From: Schaalia sp. HMT-172
GTDB taxonomy: Bacteria > Actinomycetota > Actinomycetes > Actinomycetales > Actinomycetaceae
Length of the DNA: 64,000 nt
NCBI RefSeq assembly: GCF_030644365.1
Contig: NZ_CP130058.1
Location: forward strand, 1,860,001-1,924,000
Reading direction: 5' to 3'
The notes under the pieces were generated by a model. The model saw only the letters and a list, made by a program, of their open reading frames with translations, had not been told where the DNA came from and made no database searches. This document shows, piece by piece, positions 49,903-60,944 of this stretch. The position numbers and the translations under genes are program-made. Each line of letters begins with the position of its first letter. The stretch's first letter is position 1.

Positions 49903-50657
49903 TCTCCGCTTTCTTGGCCGGTGGTGGGCGCCTGGCCCGACTGGCTGGTGTCAGCCGACGGGATGGGCGTCGCGTTGGGCGGCTGATCCGCCTTCCCCAC
50001 TAGGATAGCGAGCTGCTGCACCCAGGGCCGCGCGGGCCCCGTCGGCGCCGCGGCCGCAGCCATCGCGGAATCCTGGTATTGCGGCCCCGGATCCACGACC
50101 GTGTATTGAGTCTCACCCGGGCGCACGTACCCCAGGCGTTCACGCGCCTGCGTCGAGATGTAGTCCGGGTCGTTCCACAGGTCCAGCTGGCGCTGCATCT
50201 CCTCGTTGCGGCGCTGCTGCTCCGCGACCTGCGCCTTGATCTGGGCGAGCTCGCGTTCCTGCTGCCACCACTGGTACACGCTGGGCACCAGCATGACCGC
50301 GAGGATCGCGGCGACTGTCAGGACGACGACGAGGCGCGTGGAGATATCCAGGCCGCCGATCGACAGGACGGAGGCACCCTCACGGCCGCCCCGAGCGCCC
50401 TGGCGCTCCCGGGCGCGCTGCGCCCGCCGTTCCTTCGCAGAGGTCTTGCGCTCCGCGCCCGCCTCGGCCTTCCCAGCGTCTGCCTTCTTTCCCTTGCGCG
50501 CGCTCCGCGCCGAGGCCTCGTCCCCCTTCGCGGCCTTGGCCGCGGCCCTGCGCTGACGCGACTTTTCTGCGTTGATCTCACGCGTCGTGCGCGCTGCCTC
50601 CGACGTGGAGGAGCGACGACGCGAGGAAGGGCGGGAGGAAGGACGACGGCTAGCCAT
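49899..50657 (-). CDS. FtsB/DivIC-family septum formation initiator protein
   Basis: A 252-residue protein. The first ~115 residues are cytoplasmic, basic and low-complexity (Arg/Ala/Lys). One membrane helix (RLVVVLTVAAILAVMLVPSVY) follows, then the coiled coil QQERELAQIKAQVAEQQRRNEEMQRQLDLW and the DivIC signature DPDYISTQARERLGYVRPGE. It acts with FtsL/FtsQ in the divisome. A low-complexity acidic tail ends the protein. Coupled to DUF501. Confidence 0.9.
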   Translation of the reverse strand: MASRRPSSRPSSRRRSSTSEAARTTREINAEKSRQRRAAAKAAKGDEASARSARKGKKADAGKAEAGAERKTSAKERRAQRARERQGARGGREGASVLSIGGLDISTRLVVVLTVAAILAVMLVPSVYQWWQQERELAQIKAQVAEQQRRNEEMQRQLDLWNDPDYISTQARERLGYVRPGETQYTVVDPGPQYQDSAMAAAAAPTGPARPWVQQLAILVGKADQPPNATPIPSADTSQSGQAPTTGQESGE

Positions 50658-50704
50658 TCTTCTATCGTGCCCTATGAACGCACATTTGGCTCACCCCCAC
50701 GCCG

Positions 50705-50744
50705 TGAAAAAACTCCGCGCGGACCCTTGCGGGCCCGCGCGGAG
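50705..50744 (-). terminator. Rho-independent terminator of eno
   Basis: On the minus strand a stem CTCCGCGCGGGCCC / GGGTCCGCGCGGAG is followed directly by TTTTTT. It lies 22 bp past the enolase stop and is the most canonical terminator in the window. Confidence 0.88.
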
Positions 50745-50766
50745 CTATGCGGCTAGTTGCCTAGGC

Positions 50767-52113
<1,347 letters not shown>

Positions 52114-52223
52114 TCACCCCCGATGAGGGGACGTTTTTCAATGTGGGACGAAGCGTCCCGCTGCGCGACGCCGGGCAAGCGACATTAGTCCCCGCCCGGT
52201 GTGAGCGAATGCTCACACAAGCG

Positions 52224-52826
52224 TCATCGCGTGGTGGTTCCCGGCGTGCCCCCACCCATCAGCGAGGAGACGTCGGGTTCCTTCTCGCCGGAGACCGCGT
52301 CACCGAACAGGGTCGGCTCGGCCTTGACGGACGAGACAGGGAAACGCGGGTTCAGGGTCGCAGTGCTCGAGCTACTGGCCTCGTTCATGACCTGGTTGAC
52401 CTGAGCGGCAACAGTGGGGTTCATCTGCATGATGCCCGTCAGCTGATAGTTGATGAAAAGCGACGTCAGGGCCGCTCGCGTCGCGGGAGTCAGCTCGATG
52501 GGCTCGAGGTTCTGGGCTTTCGCTGCTTCCTGGTTCAGCTCGTTCATCACCTCGTCGCTCACGGTCACGCCGACGACGGCGCCACCGGCCAGGTACGCGT
52601 CCTCATTCATGATGGCGGCGCGAATCTGACCGTCGGAGTACATACGCCGTCCGCCAGTCAAAAAGCTGAGCTGCTGGGCGGCTTGATGAATGTCCGCGTT
52701 AGAGAACGTGACTCCCGACGAGGTGACCACGGCGGCACCGGGATGGGCGGAGCAGGCCCCCATTCCCAGTCCTGCGGCCGCGATGAGAGCGGCGGTCACC
52801 AGCTGACGTGTGTAGCGCACGAGCAT
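52224..52826 (-). CDS. Lipoprotein, SurA-N-like
   Basis: A 200-residue lipoprotein. The signal peptide ends in a lipobox (LGMGAC) at residue ~24, so it is anchored on the outer face of the membrane. The remainder has a helical region (FSNADIHQAAQQLSFLTG, YLAGGAVVGVTVSDEVMNELNQEAAK) like the N-terminal chaperone part of SurA/PrsA foldases, but there is no parvulin domain. The ATG at 52826 has AGGAAGGA upstream. It lies between mfd and eno, as related lipoproteins do in other actinobacteria. Confidence 0.75.
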   Translation of the reverse strand: MLVRYTRQLVTAALIAAAGLGMGACSAHPGAAVVTSSGVTFSNADIHQAAQQLSFLTGGRRMYSDGQIRAAIMNEDAYLAGGAVVGVTVSDEVMNELNQEAAKAQNLEPIELTPATRAALTSLFINYQLTGIMQMNPTVAAQVNQVMNEASSSSTATLNPRFPVSSVKAEPTLFGDAVSGEKEPDVSSLMGGGTPGTTTR

Positions 52827-52880
52827 TCCTTCCTCAGATGTGTTGCGACGCAATGGCACCAGTGTATTCCACCACAGGGC

Positions 52881-55800
52881 CTACTCGCCAAAAGGCACGA
52901 GAATCTTGGTCACCAGCGTCTCCACCCACTCCAGGAGAGGGCCGTCGGTGAGGGGAGATCCGCCGACGCGCGAGGTGAGCGGCAGGGGCACGAGGACCTG
53001 GCGGACGGCCGCCTTGATGACGGTGCCCGGGTGCAGGCGTTTGAGGCGCATGACCTGGGAATCTCGCAGTTCGACGGGCGAGACGCGCAGGTATTTGCCC
53101 TGCGTGACAACCTCGGTGATCCCGGCTCGGCGCACGATCTCACGCAGCCGTGCGACGGCGAAGAGCAGGTCGACCTGGGGCGGGATGGGGCCGTATCGGT
53201 CGACCAGCTCCTCGCGCACGTCGGCTTCCTGCTCGGGGGTGGTCGTGGCGGCGATCTTCGCGTAGACCTCGAGGCGCAGGCGCTCACCTCGCACGTACCC
53301 CTCGGGGATGTGCGCGTCGACCTGCAGGTCCATGCGCACGTCGGTCTTCTCGGCGGGCGCGTCGCCGCGGTAGGCGGCGACCGCGTCGGAGACCATGCGC
53401 ACGTACAGGTCGAATCCGACGCCCTCGACGTGGCCGGACTGGGCCCCTCCCAGGAGGTTGCCGGCGCCTCGGATCTCGAGGTCACGCTGGGCGACCGCCA
53501 GGCCCGCGCCCAGCTCGGTGTTCGCGGCGATCGTCTTGAGGCGCTCGTGAGCGGTCTCGGTGAGCGCCTTGTCGCCGGGGTAGAAGAAGTACGCGTAGGC
53601 TCGTTCGCGGCCTCGCCCGACGCGCCCGCGCAGCTGGTGGAGCTGGGACAGGCCGAAGGTGTCGGCGCGGTCCACGATGAGGGTGTTCGCGTTGGAGATG
53701 TCCAGGCCAGTTTCGACGATGGTCGTGCACACGAGGACGTCGAACTCGTGGTTCCAGAAGTCCTGGATGACGGCCTCGAGCTGATGCTCGTTCATCTTGC
53801 CGTGGGCGGTGCGCACGCGCGCCTCAGGGACCAGCTCGGCGATGTGGGAGGCGACCGAGGAAATCGAGTCGACGCGGTTGTGCACGTAGAACACCTGCCC
53901 ATCGCGCAGGAGCTCGCGCCGGATTGCGGCGCTGACCTGTGCGTCCGTGTAGGCACCGACGAAGGTCAGGACGGGCTGGCGTTCCTCCGGCGGTGTCTGG
54001 AGGATCGACATCTCACGGATGCCGGAGATCGCCATCTCGAGGGTGCGCGGGATGGGGGTGGCCGACATGGATAGGACGTCCACGTCGGTGCGCAGCGCCT
54101 TGAGAGTCTCCTTGTGTTCGACGCCGAAGCGCTGCTCCTCGTCGATGATGACCAGGCCAAGCTTCTTGAAGGAGACGGTGCCGGTCAGCAGGGAATGTGT
54201 GCCGATGACCAGGTCGACCTCGCCCGAGGCCAGCCCCGCCTTGACCTCCTCGGTCTCCTTAGGCGTCGAGAAGCGCGAGAGGGTGCCGATGCGCACGGGA
54301 AACCCGGCGTAGCGCTCAGCGAAGGTTTCCGCATGCTGGGTGACCAGCAGGGTCGTGGGCACGAGGACGGCGGCCTGGTAGCCGTCCTGGATGGCCTTGA
54401 AGGCGGCGCGCACGGCGATCTCGGTCTTGCCATAGCCGACGTCGCCGGTGAGCAGGCGGTCCATGGGGACGGGCTTTTCCATGTCGGCCTTGACCTCGTC
54501 GATGGTGACGAGCTGGTCGGGGGTCTCCACGTAGGGGAAGGCGTCCTCAAGTTCGCGCTGCCAGGGCGTGTCGGGCCCGAAGGCGTGGCCCTTGGTCTGC
54601 TGGCGCACGGCGTACAGGCGGATAAGCTCCTTGGCGACCTCGTTGACGGCCTTCTTTGCGCGCGCCTTGGTCTTGGCCCAGTCGGCGCCGCCCATCTTCG
54701 TCAGGGTCGGTTCGTCGGATCCGGTGTACTTCGAGATCTGGTCCAGGGCGTCGGTGGGCACGAAGAGCCGGTCGGCGGGCTGGCCGCGCTTGGAGGGCGC
54801 GTATTCGATGACCAGGTAGTCGCGCGTGGAGGCGGCGTCCCCGCGCCCGATCATGCGCGAGACCAGCTCGATGAAGCGCCCGATGCCGTGCTGGTCGTGG
54901 ACAATGTAGTCCCCGGGGTGCAGGGTCAGCGGGTCGACGCCCTTGCGCCTGCGCGAGGGCATGCGCCGCATGTCGCGCGTGGAGGCGCCGACGCGCCCGG
55001 TCAGGTCGCCTTCGGTGAGGATCGCGAGTTTCAGGTGGGGCGCGACGAATCCGACGCCGGCCTGCGCGGTCGTGATGGTGACGAGGCCGGGGTCGGGGCG
55101 TGCTTCCACGCTGTCCGCGAGCGCGGCCGGGCACGAGGCGTCGGTGAGGATGGAGCGGATGCGTCGGCCGGGGCCGGGGCCTTCGGTGGTGACAACGATG
55201 CGCCAGCCGTCGCGGGCCAGGTCGGTGAGGTCGGCGGCGGCGCGGGCGAAGTCCCCGCGGTAGGGGTGCACGTCGCGGGCTCCCACGCGCATGAGGGTGG
55301 GCGAGACGACGACGGGCGCCGGGCCTCCCTGACCCGCGGCCCCGGCCTCGGCCTCGTCGATGGCGGAGGCAAGGTCGGCGGGCGGCAGGTCGGTGAGCTC
55401 CCACCAGGGGCGCGTCCCGCTCCCCCACAGCTCGCTCAGGTCGAGGAACGAGGCCTTGGAGGCCTCGAGGGGAGTGTCGGCTCCCCCGGCGGCGGCGCTC
55501 CACGCGGCGGCGAGGAATTCCTCGGTCGTGGCGACCAGGTCGGCGGCGCGGGCGCGGATGCGTTCGGGGTCGGAGGCGAGGATGGGGGCGCTTGCCGGGA
55601 GCAGGTCAAGGAGGGATTCCATGCCGCCCACGAGGATGGGGGCCAGCGATTCGATGCCGGGCGCAGCGATCCCCTCGGCGGCGAGGCTGAGCATCTCGGC
55701 GGCGCCGGGCAGGCGGTCGGCGGCCTCGCGGGCGCGGGCGCGCACAGCTTGGGTGAGGAGGAGTTCGCGGCAGGGCACGGCCCACACGCCGTCGGTGGCC

Positions 55801-56465
55801 TCGCCGAGGGTGCGCTGGTCGGAGACGGAGAAGGCGCGGATATCGTCAACTTCGTCGCCCCACAGCTCCACGCGCAGCGGGTGGGCTTCCTGGGGTGGGA
55901 AGACGTCGAGGATGCCGCCGCGCACGCTCATCTGGCCGCGGCCCTCGACCATGTCGACGCGCTCGTAGCCGAGCTCGGACAGGCGGTTCGTGACCTCGGT
56001 GAGGTCCATGATGTCACCTTTGCGCACACGCACGGGTTCGAGGTCCGCCAGGCCGGAGATAATCGGCTGGAGGAAGGCGCGGATGGGCACGACGAGGACC
56101 GAGATCGGGCCGGCGCTGTCGTCGCCCTCGATGGGGTGGACGAGGCGGCGCAGGACGGCGATGCGGCGCGCCATCGTGTCGACCTGGGGCGAGAGGCGCT
56201 CGTGGGGCAGGGTCTCCCAGGCGGGCAGCATAGCTACGCCCGGGATCCACGAGGCCAGGGCGTTGGTCAGCGTCTCCGCGTCGCGTCCGGTGGCCGTGAG
56301 GACCACAAGCGGCGTGGCCGCACGGGAGGACACGGCCGCGAGGAGCGGCGGCCGGACGCCGACGGGGGCGACGATCACTCCCGAGCGGCCGGCCTCGATG
56401 GAGTCCGTGGCCGTCTCGATCGCGGGATCGGTGGAGATGTCCGGGAGGAGTCCGGTAAGTAGCAC
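52881..56465 (-). CDS. mfd: Transcription-repair coupling factor Mfd
   Basis: A 1194-residue motor that removes stalled RNA polymerase and recruits UvrA. The order is standard: the UvrB-like N-terminal part (AAVSSRAATPLVVLTATGRDAETL, LPHERLSPQVDTMARRIAVL), the polymerase-interacting domain (LHPGDYIVHDQHGIGRF), the RecG-like motor (LTGDVGYGKTEIAVRAAFKA, IIDEEQRFGVEHKE, LSMSATPIPRTL, QLRGRVGRG) and the C-terminal TRCF domain. Length is normal. It is downstream of pth in the same direction. Confidence 0.97.
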   Translation of the reverse strand: MLLTGLLPDISTDPAIETATDSIEAGRSGVIVAPVGVRPPLLAAVSSRAATPLVVLTATGRDAETLTNALASWIPGVAMLPAWETLPHERLSPQVDTMARRIAVLRRLVHPIEGDDSAGPISVLVVPIRAFLQPIISGLADLEPVRVRKGDIMDLTEVTNRLSELGYERVDMVEGRGQMSVRGGILDVFPPQEAHPLRVELWGDEVDDIRAFSVSDQRTLGEATDGVWAVPCRELLLTQAVRARAREAADRLPGAAEMLSLAAEGIAAPGIESLAPILVGGMESLLDLLPASAPILASDPERIRARAADLVATTEEFLAAAWSAAAGGADTPLEASKASFLDLSELWGSGTRPWWELTDLPPADLASAIDEAEAGAAGQGGPAPVVVSPTLMRVGARDVHPYRGDFARAAADLTDLARDGWRIVVTTEGPGPGRRIRSILTDASCPAALADSVEARPDPGLVTITTAQAGVGFVAPHLKLAILTEGDLTGRVGASTRDMRRMPSRRRKGVDPLTLHPGDYIVHDQHGIGRFIELVSRMIGRGDAASTRDYLVIEYAPSKRGQPADRLFVPTDALDQISKYTGSDEPTLTKMGGADWAKTKARAKKAVNEVAKELIRLYAVRQQTKGHAFGPDTPWQRELEDAFPYVETPDQLVTIDEVKADMEKPVPMDRLLTGDVGYGKTEIAVRAAFKAIQDGYQAAVLVPTTLLVTQHAETFAERYAGFPVRIGTLSRFSTPKETEEVKAGLASGEVDLVIGTHSLLTGTVSFKKLGLVIIDEEQRFGVEHKETLKALRTDVDVLSMSATPIPRTLEMAISGIREMSILQTPPEERQPVLTFVGAYTDAQVSAAIRRELLRDGQVFYVHNRVDSISSVASHIAELVPEARVRTAHGKMNEHQLEAVIQDFWNHEFDVLVCTTIVETGLDISNANTLIVDRADTFGLSQLHQLRGRVGRGRERAYAYFFYPGDKALTETAHERLKTIAANTELGAGLAVAQRDLEIRGAGNLLGGAQSGHVEGVGFDLYVRMVSDAVAAYRGDAPAEKTDVRMDLQVDAHIPEGYVRGERLRLEVYAKIAATTTPEQEADVREELVDRYGPIPPQVDLLFAVARLREIVRRAGITEVVTQGKYLRVSPVELRDSQVMRLKRLHPGTVIKAAVRQVLVPLPLTSRVGGSPLTDGPLLEWVETLVTKILVPFGE

Positions 56466-56518
56466 GCGCTGCCTTTCGCGGTGAGGGTATGCGGCGATGC
56501 CCCAGGGCGCCGCCGCGA

Positions 56519-57121
56519 TCAGGACCCGGTGTGTAGGGCCATCTGGGTGGGGGCAAATCCCTTGGTCACGATGTCTTCGACGACGTCGGCGGCCTGCTCG
56601 AAGGTGACGTCCCAGTCGGGGCGCTCCTTGGAGGGCAGGGCGGCCAGCACGTAGTCGGCGGGGTCCATGCGCCCCGGGGGACGCCCGACGCCGATGCGCA
56701 GGCGCGCGTAGTCTCGGGTGCCCAGGTGCTGGGTGAGGGACTTCAGGCCGTTGTGACCGCCCTCTCCCCCGCCGACCTTGAGGCGCAGCGTGTGCGCGGG
56801 CAGGTCCATGTCGTCGTGGATGACGAGGATGCGCGAGGGCTCGATCTTGTGGAAGGAGGCAAGCGCGCTGATCGGCCCGCCGGAGGTGTTCATGTAGCTG
56901 TCGGAGCGCGCCAGGATCACGCGCGGTCCGGGCACGCCGCCGGGGCCGATCCCGAGGCGAACGTCGGCCGTATGCGTGCGCGAACGGTGCGATGTCAGGG
57001 TCGCGCCGTCGCGCGAGGCGAGCACGTCGAGGGTCAAGTACCCGACGTTGTGTCGGGTGGAGGCATACTGCGCGCCGGGGTTACCTAACCCGACGACGAG
57101 CCACGGTCCGTCAGTCGTCAT
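56519..57121 (-). CDS. pth: Peptidyl-tRNA hydrolase
   Basis: A 200-residue esterase that recycles tRNA from prematurely released peptidyl-tRNA. Motifs: VVGLGNPGAQYASTRHNVGY with the catalytic His, RSDSYMNTSGG, ILVIHDDMDLP with the catalytic Asp and GGGEGGHNGLKSL. The ATG at 57121 with CGGAGT upstream is used. Its first codons overlap the end of the SGNH hydrolase gene by 11 bp, so the two are likely co-transcribed and coupled. Confidence 0.95.
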   Translation of the reverse strand: MTTDGPWLVVGLGNPGAQYASTRHNVGYLTLDVLASRDGATLTSHRSRTHTADVRLGIGPGGVPGPRVILARSDSYMNTSGGPISALASFHKIEPSRILVIHDDMDLPAHTLRLKVGGGEGGHNGLKSLTQHLGTRDYARLRIGVGRPPGRMDPADYVLAALPSKERPDWDVTFEQAADVVEDIVTKGFAPTQMALHTGS

Positions 57122-57974
57122 ACTCCGATTGTGCCACCCGCGCCGAGAGCATGTCCCACTGGGGGGCATCCTCAACGACGGGGGCTGCCTCACGTCGGGA
57201 CTTGGCCCATGCGTCGGCGAAGAGCTGGGCCCACTTGGCGTAGGCCGCCGAGTTGGGGTGGAAGAAGTCCGCGGCGTGGTAGGCGAAGGTGTAGGTCGGC
57301 AGGGAGTATTCCTGCGTGAGGGAGCGCAGGTCGACCAGGTGCGCGTCGCTGTCGGCGACCGCGGCGCCGATGCGGTCGGACATGTCCTGCGCGCGGCTTT
57401 CCTGCGGCATGATGCCGAAGGAGGGGATGGTGGAGACGAGGGCGTGCGCGGGCAGGAAGCCGAGGACGCGGCGCAGACGCTCCTCGAACTGGCCGGGGGC
57501 CATGTCCTCTGCCATCACGTCGTTGCCGCCGATGGTCAGGGTGACCAGGTCGGGACTCCAGGGGCCGTCCAGGAGGCCCAGGCCACGCATCTGGGGGACC
57601 TGGGTGAGCTCGACGGACTCGATGGTGGCACCCGACAAGGAGAGGTTGAGCAGGAGGACCTCGCGGTCCAGCTGGGCGTTGATCGCGGAAGCCAGGCGCG
57701 CCGGGTAGGACTCGGTGATGCGCGAGGCACCCATGCCCTGCACGGAGGAGTCGCCCAGCGCCACGATCAGGTAGGGGCGCTCGCCCTCGGGGTGCTCGTC
57801 GAGCTGACGGAGGCGGTCCAGGGTCGCCAGGTTGTGGTTCTCCCACGCCTTGCGGTAGTCACCGCGCTGGGAGTCCAGGCGCAGGAGCCGCCCAATCGCC
57901 ACGCCGCCGCCGAAGAGGCTCGCACCGCCTGCCGCAGCGCCCGCTACCTGCCATGCCCGTTTGCCGATCCCCAT
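57111..57974 (-). CDS. SGNH/GDSL hydrolase family protein
   Basis: A 287-residue serine hydrolase. Block I is VALGDSSVQGMGAS (nucleophile Ser), block III is TIGGNDVM, and block V is DFFHPNSAAYAKWA, giving the Ser-Asp-His triad. An N-terminal Gly/Ala-rich hydrophobic segment (AWQVAGAAAGGASLFGGGVAIG) could be a signal or membrane anchor. Likely an esterase or lipase of unknown substrate. Confidence 0.88.
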   Translation of the reverse strand: MGIGKRAWQVAGAAAGGASLFGGGVAIGRLLRLDSQRGDYRKAWENHNLATLDRLRQLDEHPEGERPYLIVALGDSSVQGMGASRITESYPARLASAINAQLDREVLLLNLSLSGATIESVELTQVPQMRGLGLLDGPWSPDLVTLTIGGNDVMAEDMAPGQFEERLRRVLGFLPAHALVSTIPSFGIMPQESRAQDMSDRIGAAVADSDAHLVDLRSLTQEYSLPTYTFAYHAADFFHPNSAAYAKWAQLFADAWAKSRREAAPVVEDAPQWDMLSARVAQSEYDD

Positions 57975-58022
57975 GTTGCATCCTTCCCGCGTTCTCGTTG
58001 CTTCCTCAAGTGTAACGAGGCC

Positions 58023-58057
58023 GGGGCCGGTGCTTCAAATGCTGAAGCACCGGCCCC
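58023..58057. terminator. 15-bp perfect hairpin downstream of galK
   Basis: GGGGCCGGTGCTTCA pairs exactly with TGAAGCACCGGCCCC over a 5-nt loop. On the minus strand it follows galK by 19 bp and runs into GGCCTCGTTACACTT. One arm includes the dispersed GAGGCCGGGG motif. Confidence 0.78.
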
Positions 58058-58076
58058 TTGGTTTGTCTCAGATCGC

Positions 58077-59324
58077 TCAGCTCAGACGCCCGGCCGGCGC
58101 TCCCGGGAGAGCACGGATGAAGTGAGGAGGCTCCCAGCCACGCTGCGCGTAGGCGCTCGCCACGGCCTGGGCGACACTCAGGACCGCGTCCGCATCCACA
58201 AGCGCGATCGCGCTGCCGCCGAAGCCGCCGCCCGTCATGCGGGCGCCATGAGCGCCCGCCGCCCGAGCCGCATCCACGGCCACATCCAGTTCCTCGCACG
58301 ACACTTCATAGTCATCACGCAGCGAATCATGCGAGTCATTCATGAGAGCACCCGCCACCTTCAGGCGCGTCCCCTCCAGCAGCCCCTCGTCAAGCAGATC
58401 AATGAACGCCCGCGTGCGCGCAATCTCGGACACGACGTGGCGGGTGCGCGCCGCCAAGCGCTCATCACCCAACGCGGCCATAGCCTCGTCCAAATCCTCC
58501 ACGTCCACGAGCTGCTCGACACCCAACATCCGCGCCGACTCCTCACAATCCGCGCGGCGCGACCCGTACTGACCATCCGCCAGCGAGTGCTTCGCGCGGG
58601 TGTCGATGACGAGGAGCTCCAAGCCGACCGCGCTCAGGTCGAAGGGGACCTGACGCGTCGACATGTCGCGGCAGTCGAGGGCCAGCGCGTGGCCCTCCCG
58701 GCAGCGCAGCGACGCCGTCTGATCCAGGCCGCCCGTGTTCGCGCCGGCGACCTGATTCTCCGCAGCGCGCGCCGCGTCGACGAGCACCTTGCGCCCCTCG
58801 TCGCTGGGGGCCTCGATCGTGCCGGCCAAGCCGAGGGAGCACACCTCGTCCAGGGCGACCGCCGTCGCACACTCAAGCGCGGCGCTCGAGGAGAGGCCGC
58901 CACCCAGAGGAACGCACGACCACAGGGCCGCGTCGAAACCGGGCAACGGGCCATATCCGGCTTGCTCAAGCGCCCACGCAACGCCAGCCAGGTACGCGGT
59001 CCAGTGGTTCGTCACCTCACCGGGCGTCCCCTTCGGGCCGATCACATCCAGATCGAGGACATCCACCGCGTCGCGGGTCTGCGGCGAAATCAGCCGAATC
59101 GTTCGATCCTCGCGGGGCGACAACGCCACGTAGGCGCGGTGCGGGAGGGCAATCGGCAGGCACGGGCCGCCGTTATAGTCCACATGTTCACCAATGATGT
59201 TCACGCGCCCGGGCGCACTCCACACGCCCGAAGGCTCGTAGCCAAACGCCTCACGGAACAGGTTGGCGGCCTGTGCGGCCCCATCGGCGGGGGTAGCAGC
59301 GTCGGCCCACACGAGATCACTCAC
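58077..59324 (-). CDS. galK: Galactokinase
   Basis: A 415-residue GHMP kinase phosphorylating galactose in the Leloir pathway. The galactokinase signature APGRVNIIGEHVDYNGG, the ATP loop CVPLGGGLSSSAALECA and the GHMP C-terminal motif MTGGGFGGSAIAL are all intact. Length is normal. galT and galE are not nearby, so it stands alone here, followed by a strong hairpin. Confidence 0.96.
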   Translation of the reverse strand: MSDLVWADAATPADGAAQAANLFREAFGYEPSGVWSAPGRVNIIGEHVDYNGGPCLPIALPHRAYVALSPREDRTIRLISPQTRDAVDVLDLDVIGPKGTPGEVTNHWTAYLAGVAWALEQAGYGPLPGFDAALWSCVPLGGGLSSSAALECATAVALDEVCSLGLAGTIEAPSDEGRKVLVDAARAAENQVAGANTGGLDQTASLRCREGHALALDCRDMSTRQVPFDLSAVGLELLVIDTRAKHSLADGQYGSRRADCEESARMLGVEQLVDVEDLDEAMAALGDERLAARTRHVVSEIARTRAFIDLLDEGLLEGTRLKVAGALMNDSHDSLRDDYEVSCEELDVAVDAARAAGAHGARMTGGGFGGSAIALVDADAVLSVAQAVASAYAQRGWEPPHFIRALPGAPAGRLS

Positions 59325-59457
59325 ACGATCCTCCTTGGTCTCACTCCCACAAGGCTACGTGAACGCCCTCACACCCTTCAAGCGCTATAGCCTCACCACG
59401 CTCACCCCGCCGCCCCGGTACAGTGGAGCCACCACATTCGCGACACAGGCAGGCCCC

Positions 59458-60006
59458 ATGTTCCTCCCCCAACGACTCCCCGGCCAAGACTGGCTCGGCG
59501 TCGTCGTCGCCATCCCCGAACCCTGGGTCTCACAGCTGACTGACCTGCGCCTACGCCTCGGCGACCTCGCCGGCTCGCGCATCCCCGCGCACATCACCCT
59601 CATGCCGCCTACGCCCGTCGCCCGCGACGCGCGCGCCGACGTCATCGACCACCTGCGCACGATCGCCGCCCGGCACGCGCCCTTCCGCATCACCCTATCC
59701 GGCACAGATTCGTTCCGGCCCATCTCCAACGTCGCCTTCATGACCCTGGCCGAGGGCGCCGACGCCTGCATCGACATCGCCGAGGAGATCCGCTCCGGCC
59801 CCCTCGACCACGAGACGCGATTCCCCTACCACCCGCACGTGACGCTGGCACAGGACGTCGACGACATCGCCCTGGATCTTGCGCTCGACATCGGCGCCAC
59901 CGTCAAGGCCTCGTGGATCGTCCCCGGCTTCCGCCTGGACCGCATCGACCCCTCGGGCATCTACTCCTCGATGGCACTCTTCGACTTCGACGCCTCCGGA
60001 CACTGA
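59458..60006 (+). CDS. 2'-5' RNA ligase superfamily protein
   Basis: A 182-residue protein with both HxT motifs of the 2H phosphoesterase fold, HITL (residue ~48) and HVTL (~130). Members act as cyclic phosphodiesterases or RNA ligases on RNA ends. The ATG at 59458 is the start nearest the conserved region; upstream open frame lacks a ribosome site. The 3' side opens into a long gene-free region. Confidence 0.85.
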   Translation: MFLPQRLPGQDWLGVVVAIPEPWVSQLTDLRLRLGDLAGSRIPAHITLMPPTPVARDARADVIDHLRTIAARHAPFRITLSGTDSFRPISNVAFMTLAEGADACIDIAEEIRSGPLDHETRFPYHPHVTLAQDVDDIALDLALDIGATVKASWIVPGFRLDRIDPSGIYSSMALFDFDASGH

Positions 60007-60061
60007 GGCACTATTGGCCAGACTGTCGCACACTCTTTTCACTGCCCGCTTTCCGCACGAC

Positions 60062-60174
60062 CCGATCCCTGTCCACCTGCTTTCCACGCGGCACGATCCC
60101 TGTCCACCTGCTTTCCACGCGGCACGATCCCTGTCCACCTGCTTTCCACGCGGCACGATCCCTGCCCACCCGCT
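60062..60174 (+). repeat. 31-bp tandem repeat
   Basis: About 3.5 copies of a 31-bp unit beginning gatccctgtccacctgcttt and ending in ccacgcggcac, starting at 60064, 60095, 60126 and 60157. The unit is not a multiple of three, so it is non-coding. It begins within 60 bp of the preceding stop codon. Confidence 0.88.
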
Positions 60175-60474
60175 CATCGCACGCTCATCACCCGCTGGTG
60201 TTCCGGGCGCCGGAAGCCCCGGCCGTGGGGCCGGACTGCTTGGTGTGCCCGTGGGCGGCGGCCCGCCCGCGAGCCGTCCGCGCCGCGAGCTTCGCTCGGT
60301 GCGTCGTCTCGAAGCCCGGCCAGGCCCCGCCACCGCCCACGGGCACCGCAGCCAGGCCTTCCTGTCCCTCCGGCGCCCTCCACACCGGCGCTCTCCTTAC
60401 TGCGAGTAGCCAGCCCAAGCCACACCACCATCTGCAAGCACCGCCAGGACCCACAACCCCATCTTCGGGGCACC

Positions 60475-60580
60475 ATCCGGATAGGTTGCGCGCACGCGGA
60501 TAGGTTACGCACATCCGGATAGGTTATTAAGCTATCCAGATGCTCACTACCTATCCAGATGTTCGTTTCCTATCCGGATG
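60475..60580. repeat. Head-to-head array of CGGATAGG sites at 19-bp spacing, copy 1
   Basis: CGGATAGG occurs at 60478, 60497 and 60516 in one orientation. Then TATCC(A/G)GATG occurs at 60533, 60552 and 60571 in the other. Spacing within each half is exactly 19 bp. The centre ATTAAGC separates the halves. Confidence 0.9.
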
Positions 60581-60641
60581 CGTATTGTCCCCGGGGGCAG
60601 CCCCCATCATCGACAAGCGCCAAGGCCAGCCCTACCCATTC

Positions 60642-60744
60642 CGCATGCAATTCCCTCGCGACTACTTCAAATTCTGAAGTCACACTGTTGGAATTGCAAC
60701 GTTTCCAGCGATTGTCGAAACTTCACTCAAGTGAATTGCATGCG
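60642..60744. repeat. Structured element with long outer stem, copy 1
   Basis: Outer stem CGCATGCAATTC (60642-60653) pairs with GAATTGCATGCG (60733-60744). Inside lie three hairpins: ACTTCA-AATTC-TGAAGT (60664-60680), GTTG/CAAC (60687-60700) and GTTTC/GAAAC (60701-60721). The element looks like a multi-branched RNA or a DNA cruciform. The strand is unknown. Confidence 0.65.
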
Positions 60745-60944
60745 AAATTTTGGAAAACAGTGCCACAGCCCACACAACAGGCCGCCCGCAGACATGAAAG
60801 GCCGTAGCTGCCCGCAGACACGAAAGGCCGTGGCCCCGGGCCAGATGCCCCCAGAGACAGTCCCCCCATCGACGAGCACGGCAGCCAGGCCACACCATCA
60901 CCTACAAGCACCGCCAGGCCCCACAGCCTCCTCTTCTGGGCACC

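Noticed and set aside
54114-56462. 782-codon plus-strand open frame opposite mfd
   Set aside because: Mfd on the minus strand is complete with all motifs; the opposing frame is Gly/Ala/Asp-rich shadow.
60642-60744. Retron msr/msd
   Set aside because: Inverted ends around hairpins are suggestive, but no reverse transcriptase gene is in the window near this element.
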